Of a stretch of DNA of 43,427 nucleotides, positions 9,428-18,227 are shown one piece after another (within the stretch, counting starts at the first letter, position 1; each line of letters begins with the position of its first letter). Both the position numbers and the translations under genes were made by a program. The DNA lies in contig JAPLQI010000083.1 of the NCBI GenBank assembly GCA_026399755.1, positions 1 to 43,427 of the forward strand, read 5' to 3'. Below the pieces are notes generated by a model, which was not told the DNA's origin, ran no database searches, and saw only the letters and a program-made list of their open reading frames with translations. Origin of the DNA: Pseudomonadota bacterium (GTDB lineage: Bacteria > Pseudomonadota > Gammaproteobacteria > Burkholderiales > Chitinibacteraceae).

Positions 9428-9443
9428 GTAGGAAAAATCCTAC
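9428..9443. promoter_or_regulatory. 16-bp palindrome, candidate operator between pilin and exporter
   Basis: GTAGGA-AAAA-TCCTAC is a perfect 6-bp inverted repeat with a 4-base centre. It lies 156 bases upstream of the major pilin start and 54 bases upstream of the exporter start. On the minus strand it contains TTTCCTA, matching the heptamer bound by BvgA in Bordetella (known from that family). Which gene it controls, if any, is unknown. Confidence 0.3.
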
Positions 9444-9496
9444 AGCCGTCTGCAAAAAAAACCGTACCCTTTCCAATATTTAAAGAAGCACAACAC

Positions 9497-10681
9497 ATGC
9501 GCTATTTCCCACCTTGGCTGCTCTTACTGGGTGCGCTTACCGCACTTGGCCCGCTTTCCATTGATATGTATTTGCCCAGCTTTCCTGCTATTTCACATAG
9601 TTTGGGGGCCTCACCTGGCTCGGTGCAGCTGACGCTTGCCAGCTTTTTTATTGGTCTGGCCATAGGCCAGGCGATTTATGGCCCGTTTAGTGATCGATTT
9701 GGCCGTAAGCCACCGCTCTACTTTGGCCTTGTGATTTATATTCTGGCCTCCATAGGCTGCGTCTTTGTCACACATATCGATCAGCTGATTGCTTTGCGCT
9801 TTTTACAAGCGCTTGGTGGCTGCGCAGGCATGGTGGTTTCTCGGGCGGTAGTGAGGGATAGATGCAATGTGCAGGAAATGGCAAAAGCTTTTTCTACCCT
9901 GATGCTGATCATGGGGCTGGCCCCCATCTTGGCGCCGATTGTAGGAGGGTGGGTGGTCACCACACTGGGCTGGCGCGCCATTTTTGCTTTTCAAATGCTG
10001 TTTGCATTGGCTTGTTTAATTAATGTGCATTTCTTTTTTAAAGAAACGCACAATACTCAGCACAGCCCAGCACTTGAATTGGGCAAAGTTTTAAAAGGCT
10101 ATGCCGCGCTGATCCGCGATAAAGCCTTTATGCGCCACACCCTAACGGGCTCTCTAATTATGGGTGGCTTCTTTGGCTATATCGCCGGATCGCCTTATAT
10201 TATTATCGAGTTATTCGACGTGCCCGCCGAGCACTTTGGCTGGATCTTTGGTAGCAATGCAGCGGGCTTTATTATCAGTAGCCAATTTAATGTGCGTGCA
10301 CTTAAAAACCACAGCTCCGCCACGCTACTCAGACGCGCGCTGTATTTGCCTGCTATTTCTGGGCTCAGCCTATTTTTGCTGCAAATCTTTGGCCTGCTGA
10401 ATTTCCCACTCTTGCTGCTAGGTTTATTTGTTTTTATCACCAGCATGGGCTTTATCACCCCCAACACCTCGGCAATGGCTTTGCAAAACCAAAGCAAACA
10501 AGCTGGGCTGGCTTCTGCCCTGCTCGGTACCTTGCAATTTGGCTGCGCCACACTGGCCGGTTTGTTAATGGGCTTGTGGCACGACAACAGCGCACTTCCC
10601 TTGCTGACTCTGCTCGCCGCATGTGGCACAGGCGCATGGTTGCTTAATCGCACAGGGCCAGCGACGGTTGTAAAAGTTTAA
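9497..10681 (+). CDS. Bcr/CflA-family drug-resistance MFS transporter
   Basis: The 394-residue inner-membrane protein has about 12 hydrophobic segments. It carries the DHA1-family opening PLSIDMYLPSFPAI, typical of Bcr/CflA proteins, the loop 2-3 motif GPFSDRFGRKP, and the helix 4-5 region RFLQALGGCAGMVVSRAVVRD. Proton-driven export of drugs such as bicyclomycin, sulfonamides or chloramphenicol is the role of characterised relatives; the substrate here is not known. The ATG at 9497 is chosen because the first transmembrane segment starts directly there; the frame is open further upstream but those 65 residues show no domain. It is transcribed divergently from the pilin gene and ends before a strong terminator, so it is monocistronic. 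Confidence 0.9.
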   Translation: MRYFPPWLLLLGALTALGPLSIDMYLPSFPAISHSLGASPGSVQLTLASFFIGLAIGQAIYGPFSDRFGRKPPLYFGLVIYILASIGCVFVTHIDQLIALRFLQALGGCAGMVVSRAVVRDRCNVQEMAKAFSTLMLIMGLAPILAPIVGGWVVTTLGWRAIFAFQMLFALACLINVHFFFKETHNTQHSPALELGKVLKGYAALIRDKAFMRHTLTGSLIMGGFFGYIAGSPYIIIELFDVPAEHFGWIFGSNAAGFIISSQFNVRALKNHSSATLLRRALYLPAISGLSLFLLQIFGLLNFPLLLLGLFVFITSMGFITPNTSAMALQNQSKQAGLASALLGTLQFGCATLAGLLMGLWHDNSALPLLTLLAACGTGAWLLNRTGPATVVKV

Positions 10682-10692
10682 ATAGTACTCAC

Positions 10693-10722
10693 CGTGTCGC
10701 CCTCTTAGGCGACACGTTTTTT
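10693..10722 (+). terminator. rho-independent terminator of the exporter gene
   Basis: Perfect 9-bp GC-rich stem (CGTGTCGCC / GGCGACACG) with a 6-base loop followed by six T, 12 bases after the stop codon. Confidence 0.92.
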
Positions 10723-10892
10723 CAAGCAAGTGATGACGTGCAAGCCCAAAAAGCAAGACGAAGCCTTCTTCTTCCTGGCATGCTTTTTGTATGAAAAATA
10801 CGCCAGCAAGCCGTCAGATTCACTCCCCCAGCTGCAAGCTCACCCCCTTATTAACAGGGCGCTACCCTGATGGTGGGCTTTCATTTAGAATC

Positions 10893-10916
10893 AATACTTT
10901 CGTATTCACCGAATAC
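10893..10916 (+). promoter_or_regulatory. overlapping inverted repeats in the alaS leader
   Basis: Two mutually exclusive inverted repeats share a central segment: AATAC-TTTC-GTATT (10893-10906) and GTATTC-ACC-GAATAC (10902-10916). The second ends 14 bases before the alaS ATG, and no good Shine-Dalgarno sequence is visible. In E. coli AlaRS represses its own gene by binding a palindrome near the transcription start (established knowledge). Whether this one does so is inference. Confidence 0.35.
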
Positions 10917-10930
10917 CGACCCTACACACT

Positions 10931-13558
10931 ATGAAATCAAACGAAATCCGCCAGAAATTCCTCGACTTCTTTGCCTCTAAAGGCCACCAAGTCGTCAACT
11001 CCAGCCCACTTGTGCCAGGTAATGATCCAACGATCATGTTTACCGTGGCCGGCATGGTGCAATTTAAAGATGTGTTTCTGGGCTTTGATAAGCGCAATTA
11101 CACCCGTGCCACCACCAGCCAAAAATGCTTACGCGCTGGCGGCAAGCACAACGACTTAGAAAACGTTGGCTACACCGCACGTCATCACACTTTCTTTGAA
11201 ATGCTCGGCAACTTTAGCTTTGGCGATTATTTCAAGCGCGATGCGATTCATTACGCTTGGGAATTTCTGACTGGCCCTGAGTGGCTAGCCATTCCTAAGG
11301 AAAAACTGCTGGTTACGGTTTACGCCTCAGATGACGAAGCGTTTGAGATATGGAATAAAGACATGGGCGTGTCTGCGGATAAAATCATCCGCATTGGCGA
11401 CAACAAAGGCGGCGCTTTTGCATCAGATAATTTCTGGGCGATGGGCGACACCGGCCCTTGTGGCCCTTGTACGGAGATTTTCTACGATCACGGCGATCAT
11501 ATCTGGGGCGGCCCTCCGGGTAGCCCGGAAGAAGACGGCGATCGCTTTGTAGAAATCTGGAACAATGTATTTATGCAATTCAACCGCGATGCAGACGGCG
11601 TAATGCACCCGCTGCCTAAGCCATCGGTTGATACCGGCATGGGGCTAGAACGCCTATCCGCCGTGCTGCAAAAAGTACATACCAATTACGAAACAGATTC
11701 CTTTGTTGCCTTATTGCAAGCTGCAGCGGCCGCAACGGGCGTGCCTTACAACCAAGAAACACCTTCGCTTAAGGTCATTGCCGATCATATCCGCGCGTGT
11801 TCCTTCCTGATTGCTGACGGCGTATTACCAAGTAATGAAGGCCGTGGCTATGTATTGCGCCGCATCATTCGCCGCGCCGTGCGTCATGGCTATAAATTGG
11901 GCCAGAAGAAATCGTTTTTCTTTACGCTGTTTGCTGCACTGGTGGCCGAAATGGGCCACGCTTATCCAGAGCTAACGCAAAAACAAACCCTGATCGAAGA
12001 AACGCTGAAATACGAAGAAGAGCTATTCGCCAAAACGCTAGAAAACGGCATGGCCCTGCTCGATACCGCCTTAGCGGGTGGTAAAACGGTATTGGATGGC
12101 GCAACCGCCTTCAAGCTGTCTGACACCTACGGCTTCCCTATCGACTTAACCGCTGACGTATGCCGCGAGCGCAATGTCAGCGTAGATATGGAAGGCTTTG
12201 AAGTGGCGCTGAACACCCAACGCGCACAATCCAAAGCAGCCGGTCAGTTTAAAGCCGTAACCGGCCTTGTGTACGACGGTGAGGCCAGCTGCTTCCACGG
12301 CTATACCGAAAGCACCCAAGTCGCCAAAGTATTGGCGCTGTACCGTGGTAGCGAGCCAGTTGAAGTACTGAACGCAGGCGAAACAGGCGTGGTTGTGCTG
12401 GATCACACCCCATTTTACGCCGAATCAGGCGGCCAAGCCGGTGACGTAGGGAGCATTCGTGCTGCGGGCGATATCCTGTTTGACGTAACTGACACGCAAA
12501 AAGTGAAGTCCGATGTATTTGGTCATCAAGGCACAGTGAGCAACGGCAATCTGAAAGTAGGCGATGCCGTAACCGCCAGCATTGATCTAGCCAAACGCCA
12601 AGCCAGCCAACGCAACCACAGCGCAACCCACCTGCTGCACGCCGCACTGCGCACCGTACTTGGCACGCATGTGGAGCAAAAAGGCTCGCTAGTCACCTTT
12701 GAGCGCACCCGTTTTGACTTTAGCCAACCCAAACCGGTAACCCCAGCTGAAATCGCCCAAATTGAAGCCTTGGTCAACGAAGAAATCATGCGCAACGACG
12801 CCGTTTCTGCTGCAGAAATGAGTTTTGACGACGCAATTGCCGCCGGTGCTATGGCGCTATTTGGCGAAAAATATGGCGACGATGTGCGCGTATTGCAAAT
12901 GGGCGAATTCTCTACCGAGCTATGCGGCGGCACGCACGTTGGCCGCACAGGTGATATCGGCCTGTTTAAAATTGTGGCTGAAGGCGGCATTGCGGCAGGG
13001 ATACGCCGCATTGAAGCCATCACCGGCGAAGCCGCTTTAGCACTAATTCAAGCACAAGACAGCGAAATCAAAGCACTGGCCGCGATGACGCAATCTAAGC
13101 CAGGTGAATTAGTCAACAAGCTGGAAAAACTGCAAGCTGAGCTAAAACTGGCCCAGAAAGAAGTGCAAAACCTAAAAGGCCAAATGGCCTTTGCCCAGCT
13201 AGACAGCCTAGTTGGCGGGGCCTTGCGCAGCATCAACGGCATCAAATGCATGGCAGCCGTAGTTGAAGGCGCAGAAGGCACCGTATTGCGCGAAATGAGC
13301 GACAAACTCATGGACCGCCTACAAAGCGGCATCGCCCTGCTCGCCAACGTATCTGAGGGTAAAGTCAGCCTAGTCGCCCGCGTCAGCAAAGATTTAACCG
13401 GCAAAGTAAAAGCCGGCGAACTCGTCAACTTCGTCGCCCAGCAAGTCGGCGGCAAAGGCGGCGGCAAACCCGACATGGCACAAGCGGGTGGTATAGAGCC
13501 TGAAAACCTAAAAGCAGCACTAGAAAGCGTTCCGGCATGGCTTGAAGCCAAGCTGTAA
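10931..13558 (+). CDS. alaS: alanyl-tRNA synthetase
   Basis: This 875-residue class II synthetase charges tRNA-Ala with alanine in the cytoplasm and has full family length. In order it shows the N-terminal catalytic core with [15 protein letters not shown], the [13 protein letters not shown] segment and the [10 protein letters not shown] motif; the tRNA-recognition region; the editing domain with zinc-site residues HSATH (HxxxH) and CGGTH; and a C-terminal coiled-coil plus DHHA1-type domain rich in glycine ([15 protein letters not shown]). Editing hydrolyses mischarged Ser- or Gly-tRNA-Ala. It stands alone between two terminators. The start matches the usual [14 protein letters not shown] opening. 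Regulation may involve the palindromic leader just upstream. Confidence 0.99.
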   Translation: MKSNEIRQKFLDFFASKGHQVVNSSPLVPGNDPTIMFTVAGMVQFKDVFLGFDKRNYTRATTSQKCLRAGGKHNDLENVGYTARHHTFFEMLGNFSFGDYFKRDAIHYAWEFLTGPEWLAIPKEKLLVTVYASDDEAFEIWNKDMGVSADKIIRIGDNKGGAFASDNFWAMGDTGPCGPCTEIFYDHGDHIWGGPPGSPEEDGDRFVEIWNNVFMQFNRDADGVMHPLPKPSVDTGMGLERLSAVLQKVHTNYETDSFVALLQAAAAATGVPYNQETPSLKVIADHIRACSFLIADGVLPSNEGRGYVLRRIIRRAVRHGYKLGQKKSFFFTLFAALVAEMGHAYPELTQKQTLIEETLKYEEELFAKTLENGMALLDTALAGGKTVLDGATAFKLSDTYGFPIDLTADVCRERNVSVDMEGFEVALNTQRAQSKAAGQFKAVTGLVYDGEASCFHGYTESTQVAKVLALYRGSEPVEVLNAGETGVVVLDHTPFYAESGGQAGDVGSIRAAGDILFDVTDTQKVKSDVFGHQGTVSNGNLKVGDAVTASIDLAKRQASQRNHSATHLLHAALRTVLGTHVEQKGSLVTFERTRFDFSQPKPVTPAEIAQIEALVNEEIMRNDAVSAAEMSFDDAIAAGAMALFGEKYGDDVRVLQMGEFSTELCGGTHVGRTGDIGLFKIVAEGGIAAGIRRIEAITGEAALALIQAQDSEIKALAAMTQSKPGELVNKLEKLQAELKLAQKEVQNLKGQMAFAQLDSLVGGALRSINGIKCMAAVVEGAEGTVLREMSDKLMDRLQSGIALLANVSEGKVSLVARVSKDLTGKVKAGELVNFVAQQVGGKGGGKPDMAQAGGIEPENLKAALESVPAWLEAKL

Positions 13559-13581
13559 GGCTGTGGTGTAGTTATTAAAAA

Positions 13582-13611
13582 AGCGACTCTTGCCTAGAGT
13601 CGCTTTTTTTT
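13582..13611 (+). terminator. rho-independent terminator of alaS
   Basis: Stem AGCGACTCT / AGAGTCGCT with a 5-base loop followed by eight T, starting 24 bases after the alaS stop. The A-run before the stem would also allow function in the reverse direction. Confidence 0.93.
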
Positions 13612-13709
13612 GTTTTTATGCGGGGAAAGCTAGGTTTTGAAATACAGAGGGCACGGAAACTTAAGGGTTTGGCTCAAAATAACTTTCCGAATTAATCTAT
13701 CTCATTACC

Positions 13710-13727
13710 CAATCCTGTCAACTTAAG
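13710..13727 (-). repeat. dispersed 18-bp motif, copy 2
   Basis: CAATCCTGTCAACTTAAG, the reverse complement of the 122-139 copy with one mismatch. Confidence 0.6.
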
Positions 13728-13744
13728 ATCAACGTAAAGAATGG

Positions 13745-13830
13745 TTTTGCTTAGGGTGTGCAAGTCGTTTTTCTTGCGCACCGGCCTTCGGTGCGCAACG
13801 GCTTCGTCGTTGTGCAGCCTACGAGCACCG
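13745..13830 (+). repeat. MITE-like element (family B), copy 1
   Basis: The segment begins GGTTTTGCTTAGGGTGTGC and contains the hairpin TTGCGCACCGG-CCTT-CGGTGCGCAA and then GTCGTTGTGC. Related copies lie at about 27025-27102 (reverse orientation) and 39484-39565. No coding capacity is seen, which fits a non-autonomous mobile element. Confidence 0.6.
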
Positions 13831-13899
13831 ATTTAACTTATGACATAAGCTGACGTCGATAGACGTGTCTCCCCCCAAGTCTTTACAAACAGAAACGTG

Positions 13900-13924
13900 A
13901 CTTATAGTCCGTAGACCTATAAGT
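13900..13924 (+). promoter_or_regulatory. C-box operator of a restriction-modification controller
   Basis: ACTTATAG (13900-13907) and CTATAAGT (13917-13924) form a perfect 8-bp inverted repeat around TCCGTAGAC. This closely matches the known C-box consensus (ACTTATAGTCnGTAGACTATAAGT type) bound by controller (C) proteins of type II R-M systems. It lies 43 bases upstream of a truncated C-protein gene, the expected autoregulatory position. Confidence 0.85.
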
Positions 13925-13967
13925 ATCACCCACCCCATGATAACCATAGAAAAAAAGGGGCATCACC

Positions 13968-14105
13968 ATGGAAAATCAAGGCTTAATTGAATTTGGCATT
14001 CGGCTAAAAAATATACGTTTAGCGCAAGGATTAAGCCAAGAACAATTGGGCATGATTGCCGAATTAGATCGCACCTATATCAGTGGCATTGAGCGCGGAG
14101 TTTGA
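13968..14105 (+). pseudogene. truncated XRE-family controller (C) protein of an R-M system
   Basis: An ATG preceded by AAGGGG at good spacing opens a 45-codon frame that encodes the first helix-turn-helix of a C protein: RLKNIRLAQGLSQEQLG, then LDRTYISGIERG, the recognition-helix signature shared by C.BamHI-type controllers. Intact C proteins continue with an RN-type turn and about 30-35 more residues; here a stop follows one codon after IERG, where the sequence switches into an unrelated gene. The C-box upstream is intact. No methyltransferase or endonuclease gene is found nearby, so this is a deletion remnant of an R-M locus. The DNA-binding helices are complete but the dimerisation helices are missing, so activity is unlikely. 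Confidence 0.85.
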
Positions 14106-14394
14106 CATTCAAGGCTTAGAGCTGGATTGGTGCTTAATCGGCGGGGACGCTGATTATCGTTACCAAAACAGGCAATTTGAACACTGGAAGTTCACAGGCA
14201 CCACGTGGAAGAAAAGGCATCAGCTTGAACAGCAGCGCTTTTTAGAAAACGCCTATCGCGTTTTACTCACCCGCGCCCGCCAAGGCATGATTATTTTCAT
14301 CCCCCTTGGCGATCAAGCTGACCCGACGCGCCAGCCACAGTTTTTAGATGAAACTTTTGATTATTTAATGAGTTGCGGCATCGAGCTTATCTAA
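14098..14394 (+). pseudogene. 3' remnant of a DUF2075 helicase-like gene
   Basis: About 98 residues match the C-terminal end of DUF2075 (Schlafen-like/UvrD-type ATPase) proteins. EFDIQGLELDWCLI is the motif VI-side segment of these helicase-like proteins, WKKRHQ and LENAYRVLLTRARQGMIIFIPLGD are the last conserved motif, and PTRQPQFLDETFDYL closes the protein. The Walker A and B motifs and everything upstream are gone. The reading frame can be opened only by a GTG inside the truncated C-protein gene, so it is not expected to be an independent gene. The junction with the C gene lies near 14097-14103 and shares the bases GGAG/GAG, consistent with a simple deletion. DUF2075 proteins are often near R-M and other defence genes. 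Confidence 0.85.
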
Positions 14395-14425
14395 TTGAGC
14401 GATCAGCAAATAGGATTACGACCCC

Positions 14426-14941
14426 ATGCCCCCCACCCTCCAATCTCGCCGACTACAATCCTCCGCCGATATCGCAGCACTGCAATCTGTACTCGAAAAC
14501 ACCGCGACCTTTAGCTTACTCACCGAGGGGCATTTGCCTAGCCCAACGGCGGCGCAGGAAGCCATGTTGGCGAGGCCTCCTAATTTGAGTGCGGACGATA
14601 AATGGATGTTGGGGTTTTATCTTGATGGCAATCTAATCGGCTGTGCAGATATTTGCCGTGGCTATCCAGAGGCAGGCACGGCGTTTATTGGCTTGCTGCT
14701 TTTTGCCGAGCCATTTCAGGGCCAAGGTCATGGCAAAACCGCAATGCAGCATTTACGCAGGCTTGCTCTTACATGGCATTGCCAACGTATCAAAATTTCG
14801 GTGATTGCCAACAATACGGCAGCACTGGCATTTTGGCGGCGAGAAGGCTTTGTTGAACGACTCAGAAAACCTGCGATAGGCTTTTTGGACGATGCCATTG
14901 TGATGGAATGCCAGTTAAATCTGTTGCAAGCTGCACACTAG
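14426..14941 (+). CDS. GNAT-family N-acetyltransferase
   Basis: This 171-residue GNAT protein would transfer an acetyl group from acetyl-CoA to an unknown amine. The central beta strands (WMLGFYLDGNLIGCADI) lead into strand 4 (AFIGLLLFAEPFQGQGHGKTAM), which contains the acetyl-CoA pyrophosphate-binding signature Q/R-x-x-G-x-G/A as QGQGHG. The later NNTAALAFWRREGFVER segment is the typical last motif of the fold. The start ATG has AGGA about 9 bases upstream. It lies 31 bases after the helicase remnant, in an accessory region with two further GNAT genes. The substrate cannot be told from the sequence. Confidence 0.88.
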   Translation: MPPTLQSRRLQSSADIAALQSVLENTATFSLLTEGHLPSPTAAQEAMLARPPNLSADDKWMLGFYLDGNLIGCADICRGYPEAGTAFIGLLLFAEPFQGQGHGKTAMQHLRRLALTWHCQRIKISVIANNTAALAFWRREGFVERLRKPAIGFLDDAIVMECQLNLLQAAH

Positions 14942-15003
14942 CCTTGCTTCTGTCATAAACGTCCTTTAATCTCTTGGTACTTACAATTACAGCAAGATGA
15001 GCC

Positions 15004-15864
15004 ATGAGCTTTGATGATTTTATTAAAACAGCGTGGGCAGATCATGGCGATCAGCCTTTAGTGGTTGCCGATCGGCTGAGTAGCTCGTGTCATCTTGTAC
15101 AGGCGGCCAGCCAAGTCCCCGCTTTTGCCCGCTTAATTACCCATGTGTATGGCGAGCATTTGGCGAATTGGGACGCGGGCATTAGCTTGCTGAAATCGCT
15201 TCCCTGTATAGATAAGGAGCTGATCGCACAAAGCGCCATCACGGTCAGCATCGCCACCCTGCGCTATGGCAGTGGCGAAGTGGATGCGCTGGCTTCGCTG
15301 TTGCCACTTGATAAAATCACCGTATTAGCAAACGCCAGCAGCCTGTTTGCGGCGCAGCAAAAAGGCACCTTCGCCATTGAAAGCTATGCCGAAGCGCTTG
15401 CTGCCTATGCACAATTAGACATTGAGCCGAAGCAAGCGCCAGTTCATCGTGCACTTGCCGTTGCCGGGAGCAATCTGGCTGGCACACTAGAAGAACAAAG
15501 CCTTCGCAGCGATGCCGAAACAGCCGCCATGCTGCTAGCAGCCCAAAGCGCCCTTAAGTTCTGGAAACTGGCAGGCACTTGGCTAGAAACCGAGCGCGCC
15601 GAGTACCGCTTGTGCCGTAGCGCCTTGCAAGCGGGGCTGCGGGATGAGGCGGTGCAAGCGGCCCAGCGCTGCTTAGATATCTGCACGCAAAATAACGCCC
15701 CCGCCTTCGAGCTATTTTTCGCCCATGCCGTGCTGGCGATTTCCCAAAAAGACCTAGCCGATACTTTTGAAAAACATCGTGCAGCGGCCATTGCGTGTCT
15801 TGAGCAAGTCCCACTTGATGAGCAGCATTGGTGTGAGGCGGAGTTGAAGGAGTTGAATCAGTAA
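15004..15864 (+). CDS. uncharacterised alpha-helical repeat protein
   Basis: The 286-residue cytoplasmic protein has no signal peptide or membrane segment. It is alanine-rich and almost entirely helical in appearance. Repeated helix pairs such as AIESYAEALAAYAQLD, AAMLLAAQSALKFWKLAGTW and EAVQAAQRCLDICTQNN resemble TPR/Sel1-type repeats used for protein binding, but no repeat is strong enough for a firm family name. The ATG at 15004 follows AAGATGAG. It is separated from the GNAT gene by 62 bases and may be co-transcribed with it. A tandem REP array follows its stop. Function unknown. Confidence 0.7.
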   Translation: MSFDDFIKTAWADHGDQPLVVADRLSSSCHLVQAASQVPAFARLITHVYGEHLANWDAGISLLKSLPCIDKELIAQSAITVSIATLRYGSGEVDALASLLPLDKITVLANASSLFAAQQKGTFAIESYAEALAAYAQLDIEPKQAPVHRALAVAGSNLAGTLEEQSLRSDAETAAMLLAAQSALKFWKLAGTWLETERAEYRLCRSALQAGLRDEAVQAAQRCLDICTQNNAPAFELFFAHAVLAISQKDLADTFEKHRAAAIACLEQVPLDEQHWCEAELKELNQ

Positions 15865-15934
15865 GGCATTAGTGTGGGCACGCTAACACCCCTTATGCAC
15901 AGCACTAAAGCCAACAATATGCATTGCATATTTT

Positions 15935-16246
15935 GTAGGGCGGGTGAAACCCGCGAGCCATGCTGAAAAATACGCGGGTTGCACCCGCCCTACGATGATT
16001 CAATGCTTGTCATTGTGCGGCAACGCCATGACATTTGGTTAGGTCAATGGATTGGGGTGAAACCCGCCAGATTTTGGTATGAAATGCTACGAAAGCCGGC
16101 GGGTTGCACCCGCCCTACGGAGATTCAATGCTTGTCATCGTACGGCAGCGCCATGATATTTGGTTAGGCCAATGAGATTGGGGTGAAACCCGCCGAGCTT
16201 TACTGAAACACGAAAAACGGCGGGTTGCACCCGCCCTACGATGATT
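15935..16246. repeat. tandem array of REP-like hairpins (three units)
   Basis: Three hairpins have arms of the type GGGTGAAACCCGCC and GGCGGGTTGCACCCGCCCTAC. They begin near 15936, 16055 and 16181 and are separated by two 60-bp spacers that are almost identical to each other (starting GATTCAATGCTTGTCAT). Unit lengths are about 113 and 126 bases. The array lies between the helical-repeat gene and the phosphoesterase. Short open frames through it are repeat artefacts. The element ends (GTAGGGCGGGTG) match copies at 19760, 26915 and 28721. Confidence 0.85.
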
Positions 16247-16359
16247 TAAAGCATGTAGACGCAAGCACAGCAGCGCTTACCTCATTGACCGGCCTAAGCC
16301 ACCCTAGCAATGCACATAGTCAGGTAAATAATAAACCTCACTCAAACACAGGACACCCC

Positions 16360-17088
16360 ATGCGCCTCGCCCTTGTTTCAGATATTCACGGTAATTTGCC
16401 CGCCTTAGAAGCCGTGGTTAAAGACATTGCCCGCCATGGTGTGGATGCGGTGATCAACTTGGGAGATAGCCTTTCTGGCCCCTTGATGCCGCTTGAAACG
16501 GCGCAGTTTTTAATGGCACAAGACTGGGTGCATCTGGCGGGCAATCATGAGCGCCAACTTTTGGCTGCAAATAAAATGAATGCGTCAGATGCCTTTGCGC
16601 ATAGCCAGCTTGGCGCTAAGGAATGGGCTTGGCTGGCGACATTGCGAAGCTGCGCGCCGCTTAATTCCGATGTATTGCTCTGCCACGGCACGCCGCGTAG
16701 CGATGTTGAATATTTTATGGAAACGGTAGAGCCCACGCAGCTACGCGTGGCAACGCAAGCTGAAATCCAGCAACGCCTTGGCGATGTTCGGGCGGGCATA
16801 ATCGCCTGTGGCCACACACACATTCCAAGGATGATGCGCAGCAGCTTAGGCCAGCTGATTATCAACCCCGGCAGCGTGGGCCTGCCCGCTTACGACGATA
16901 TTCACCCCTATCCGCACAAGGTAGAAAACGGCAGCCCCGACGCCCGTTACGCCATTGTGGAGCAAGGCAAAGGCAGCTGGTCTGGCTCACTCATTGCCAT
17001 TCCTTACAAATTCAAAGCGATGGCCAAGTTGGCGCAAGCAAGGCAGCGGCCAGAATGGGCCAAGGCTTTATTAAGCGGATATATTTAA
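16360..17088 (+). CDS. calcineurin-like metallophosphoesterase (YfcE/MJ0936 type)
   Basis: The 242-residue protein shows the five metallophosphatase motifs in order: SDIHGN (residues about 7-12), GDSLSGP in place of the usual GDxVxxG, GNHE (about 67), a histidine motif LLCHGTP, and GHTH (about 150) followed by NPGSVG. These coordinate a two-metal centre that hydrolyses phosphodiesters or phosphomonoesters in the cytoplasm. The start at 16360 is set by the direct opening MRLALVSDIHGN and an upstream AGGA; the frame runs further upstream into the REP array but that part is not real protein. It appears monocistronic. The physiological substrate is unknown. Confidence 0.9.
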   Translation: MRLALVSDIHGNLPALEAVVKDIARHGVDAVINLGDSLSGPLMPLETAQFLMAQDWVHLAGNHERQLLAANKMNASDAFAHSQLGAKEWAWLATLRSCAPLNSDVLLCHGTPRSDVEYFMETVEPTQLRVATQAEIQQRLGDVRAGIIACGHTHIPRMMRSSLGQLIINPGSVGLPAYDDIHPYPHKVENGSPDARYAIVEQGKGSWSGSLIAIPYKFKAMAKLAQARQRPEWAKALLSGYI

Positions 17089-17329
17089 TGACTTTATTTG
17101 TTTTAAAAAGCAGGTAAAAAAAACGGCACTTCATCAGCGTTCATTAGCAGCGGACGGCTGAATAAATAAGTGAATGCCCACTAAAAATTCCAAATAAATA
17201 CCCCGAAAAAATACTGCCAGAAAAAGTATTCTCAAAGAATCCTCGCAAATATTGTGCATATCACCACCTGCGCTAATGCGATTTTAAGTTTGTGTATACT
17301 GCGCCATCCCATTTTGCACAGATGCTCCG

Positions 17330-18127
17330 ATGCCTGTTATTTCCCGTAAGCTGATCAGCATCTTAACAGCAGCGCTGATGCCGCTTGCTCATGCTGACAT
17401 TAACCTTGATGCCTTGCAGCTTATTGTAAACAATCAGGAAATATCCCCTATTCCCCAGGGATGGACGATGGGTGCGGTGGCCTACGCAGGCTCATCGCCT
17501 TATCAGGCCGCCAGCCACAGCGTCATGGCCATCCCCGGTGCAATTTATATCGGCAAACAAACCATGTATCTGGGCGACCGGCTGCTGCACACGTTTTATG
17601 AGAATAAAGATTTCAATATCTACGGCGTGGGGCGGTTTCGTGGCGGCAATTTAAACCCTGAAGATCATGCGGAATGGGCAGGCTTAAAGCAGCGCAAATG
17701 GGAACTTGATGCAGGCATAGGCACGCATATCTACACGCCTGTTGGCCTGATTACCGCAAGGGTTGCCAGTGATATCAGCGGCCGGAGTAAAGGGCAGGAC
17801 GCCCTACTCTGGTTTGATGCCCCCATCGTGCGTGAAAAATGGGCCATCATGCCGGGCATGGGCATGATTTGGCGCAGCAAGAACTTAGCCAACTATTACT
17901 ACGGCGGCGTTTCCAGCGAAGAAGCCACTGCAGTACGCCCTGCCTATGATGTGGGCTCAACTTTATCTTTATCAGCCAGCCTGGTGATGACTTACCGCTT
18001 CAGCCGCCACTGGCTGGGCGGCATCGTGCTTGCTGCTGAGCGCTACCCTGATGCAATTAAAAACAGCCCGCTTATTAATAAAAAAGGCGAATACGATTTA
18101 TTAATGGGCGTCGGCTATGTCTGGTAA
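17330..18127 (+). CDS. MipA/OmpV-family outer-membrane protein
   Basis: This 265-residue protein has a signal peptide (cleavage after AHA, about residue 22). Beta-barrel features include a plug-like start (GWTMGAVAYAGSSPYQA), alternating aromatic and hydrophobic strands, YYGGVSSEEA as the conserved OmpV loop, and a C-terminal strand ending in aromatic W (LLMGVGYVW) as needed for outer-membrane insertion. The family includes MipA, a scaffolding protein for murein enzymes, and OmpV-type porins; which role applies here is not clear. A TATACT box at 17295-17300 may be the -10 element, with no clear -35. It stands alone, 240 bases after the phosphoesterase gene. Confidence 0.88.
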   Translation: MPVISRKLISILTAALMPLAHADINLDALQLIVNNQEISPIPQGWTMGAVAYAGSSPYQAASHSVMAIPGAIYIGKQTMYLGDRLLHTFYENKDFNIYGVGRFRGGNLNPEDHAEWAGLKQRKWELDAGIGTHIYTPVGLITARVASDISGRSKGQDALLWFDAPIVREKWAIMPGMGMIWRSKNLANYYYGGVSSEEATAVRPAYDVGSTLSLSASLVMTYRFSRHWLGGIVLAAERYPDAIKNSPLINKKGEYDLLMGVGYVW

Positions 18128-18227
18128 TGCACTGTCTCTTAATTACGCAGGCAGACAAGATTAAATTGCCCGGGGCCGGATATATCGCAATAATTAAAGA
18201 CCTGACACACCGCTTAAATAAGCCCCC

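Larger units (their letters stand above)
13612..13899. other. repeat-bearing intergenic region
   Basis: These 288 bases hold no gene. They contain a minus-orientation copy of the dispersed 18-bp motif (13710-13727) and a MITE-like element (about 13745-13830), both described separately, and lead directly into the C-box at 13900. Confidence 0.6.

Noticed and set aside
9302-9496. N-terminal extension of the exporter
   Set aside because: The frame is open but the 65 residues have no transmembrane or signal character and overlap the pilin control region; the transporter fold starts at 9497.
10195-10653. Antisense frame within the exporter gene
   Set aside because: It lies fully inside a well-supported gene and has no recognisable domain or ribosome-binding site; likewise the many antisense frames in alaS, trpS and the mannoside genes.
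13740-13860. Small RNA gene
   Set aside because: The strong hairpins here belong to a dispersed element with other copies at 27025 and 39484, so repeat identity explains them without an RNA gene.
15935-16246. Possible CRISPR array
   Set aside because: Only three units, the repeated part is itself a long hairpin with variable loop, and the two spacers are almost identical; this is a REP array, not CRISPR.
15979-16360. Open reading frames through the REP array (peptides starting MHPPYDD)
   Set aside because: They translate the repeat itself, start at the same repeat position, and lack a ribosome-binding site or domain.
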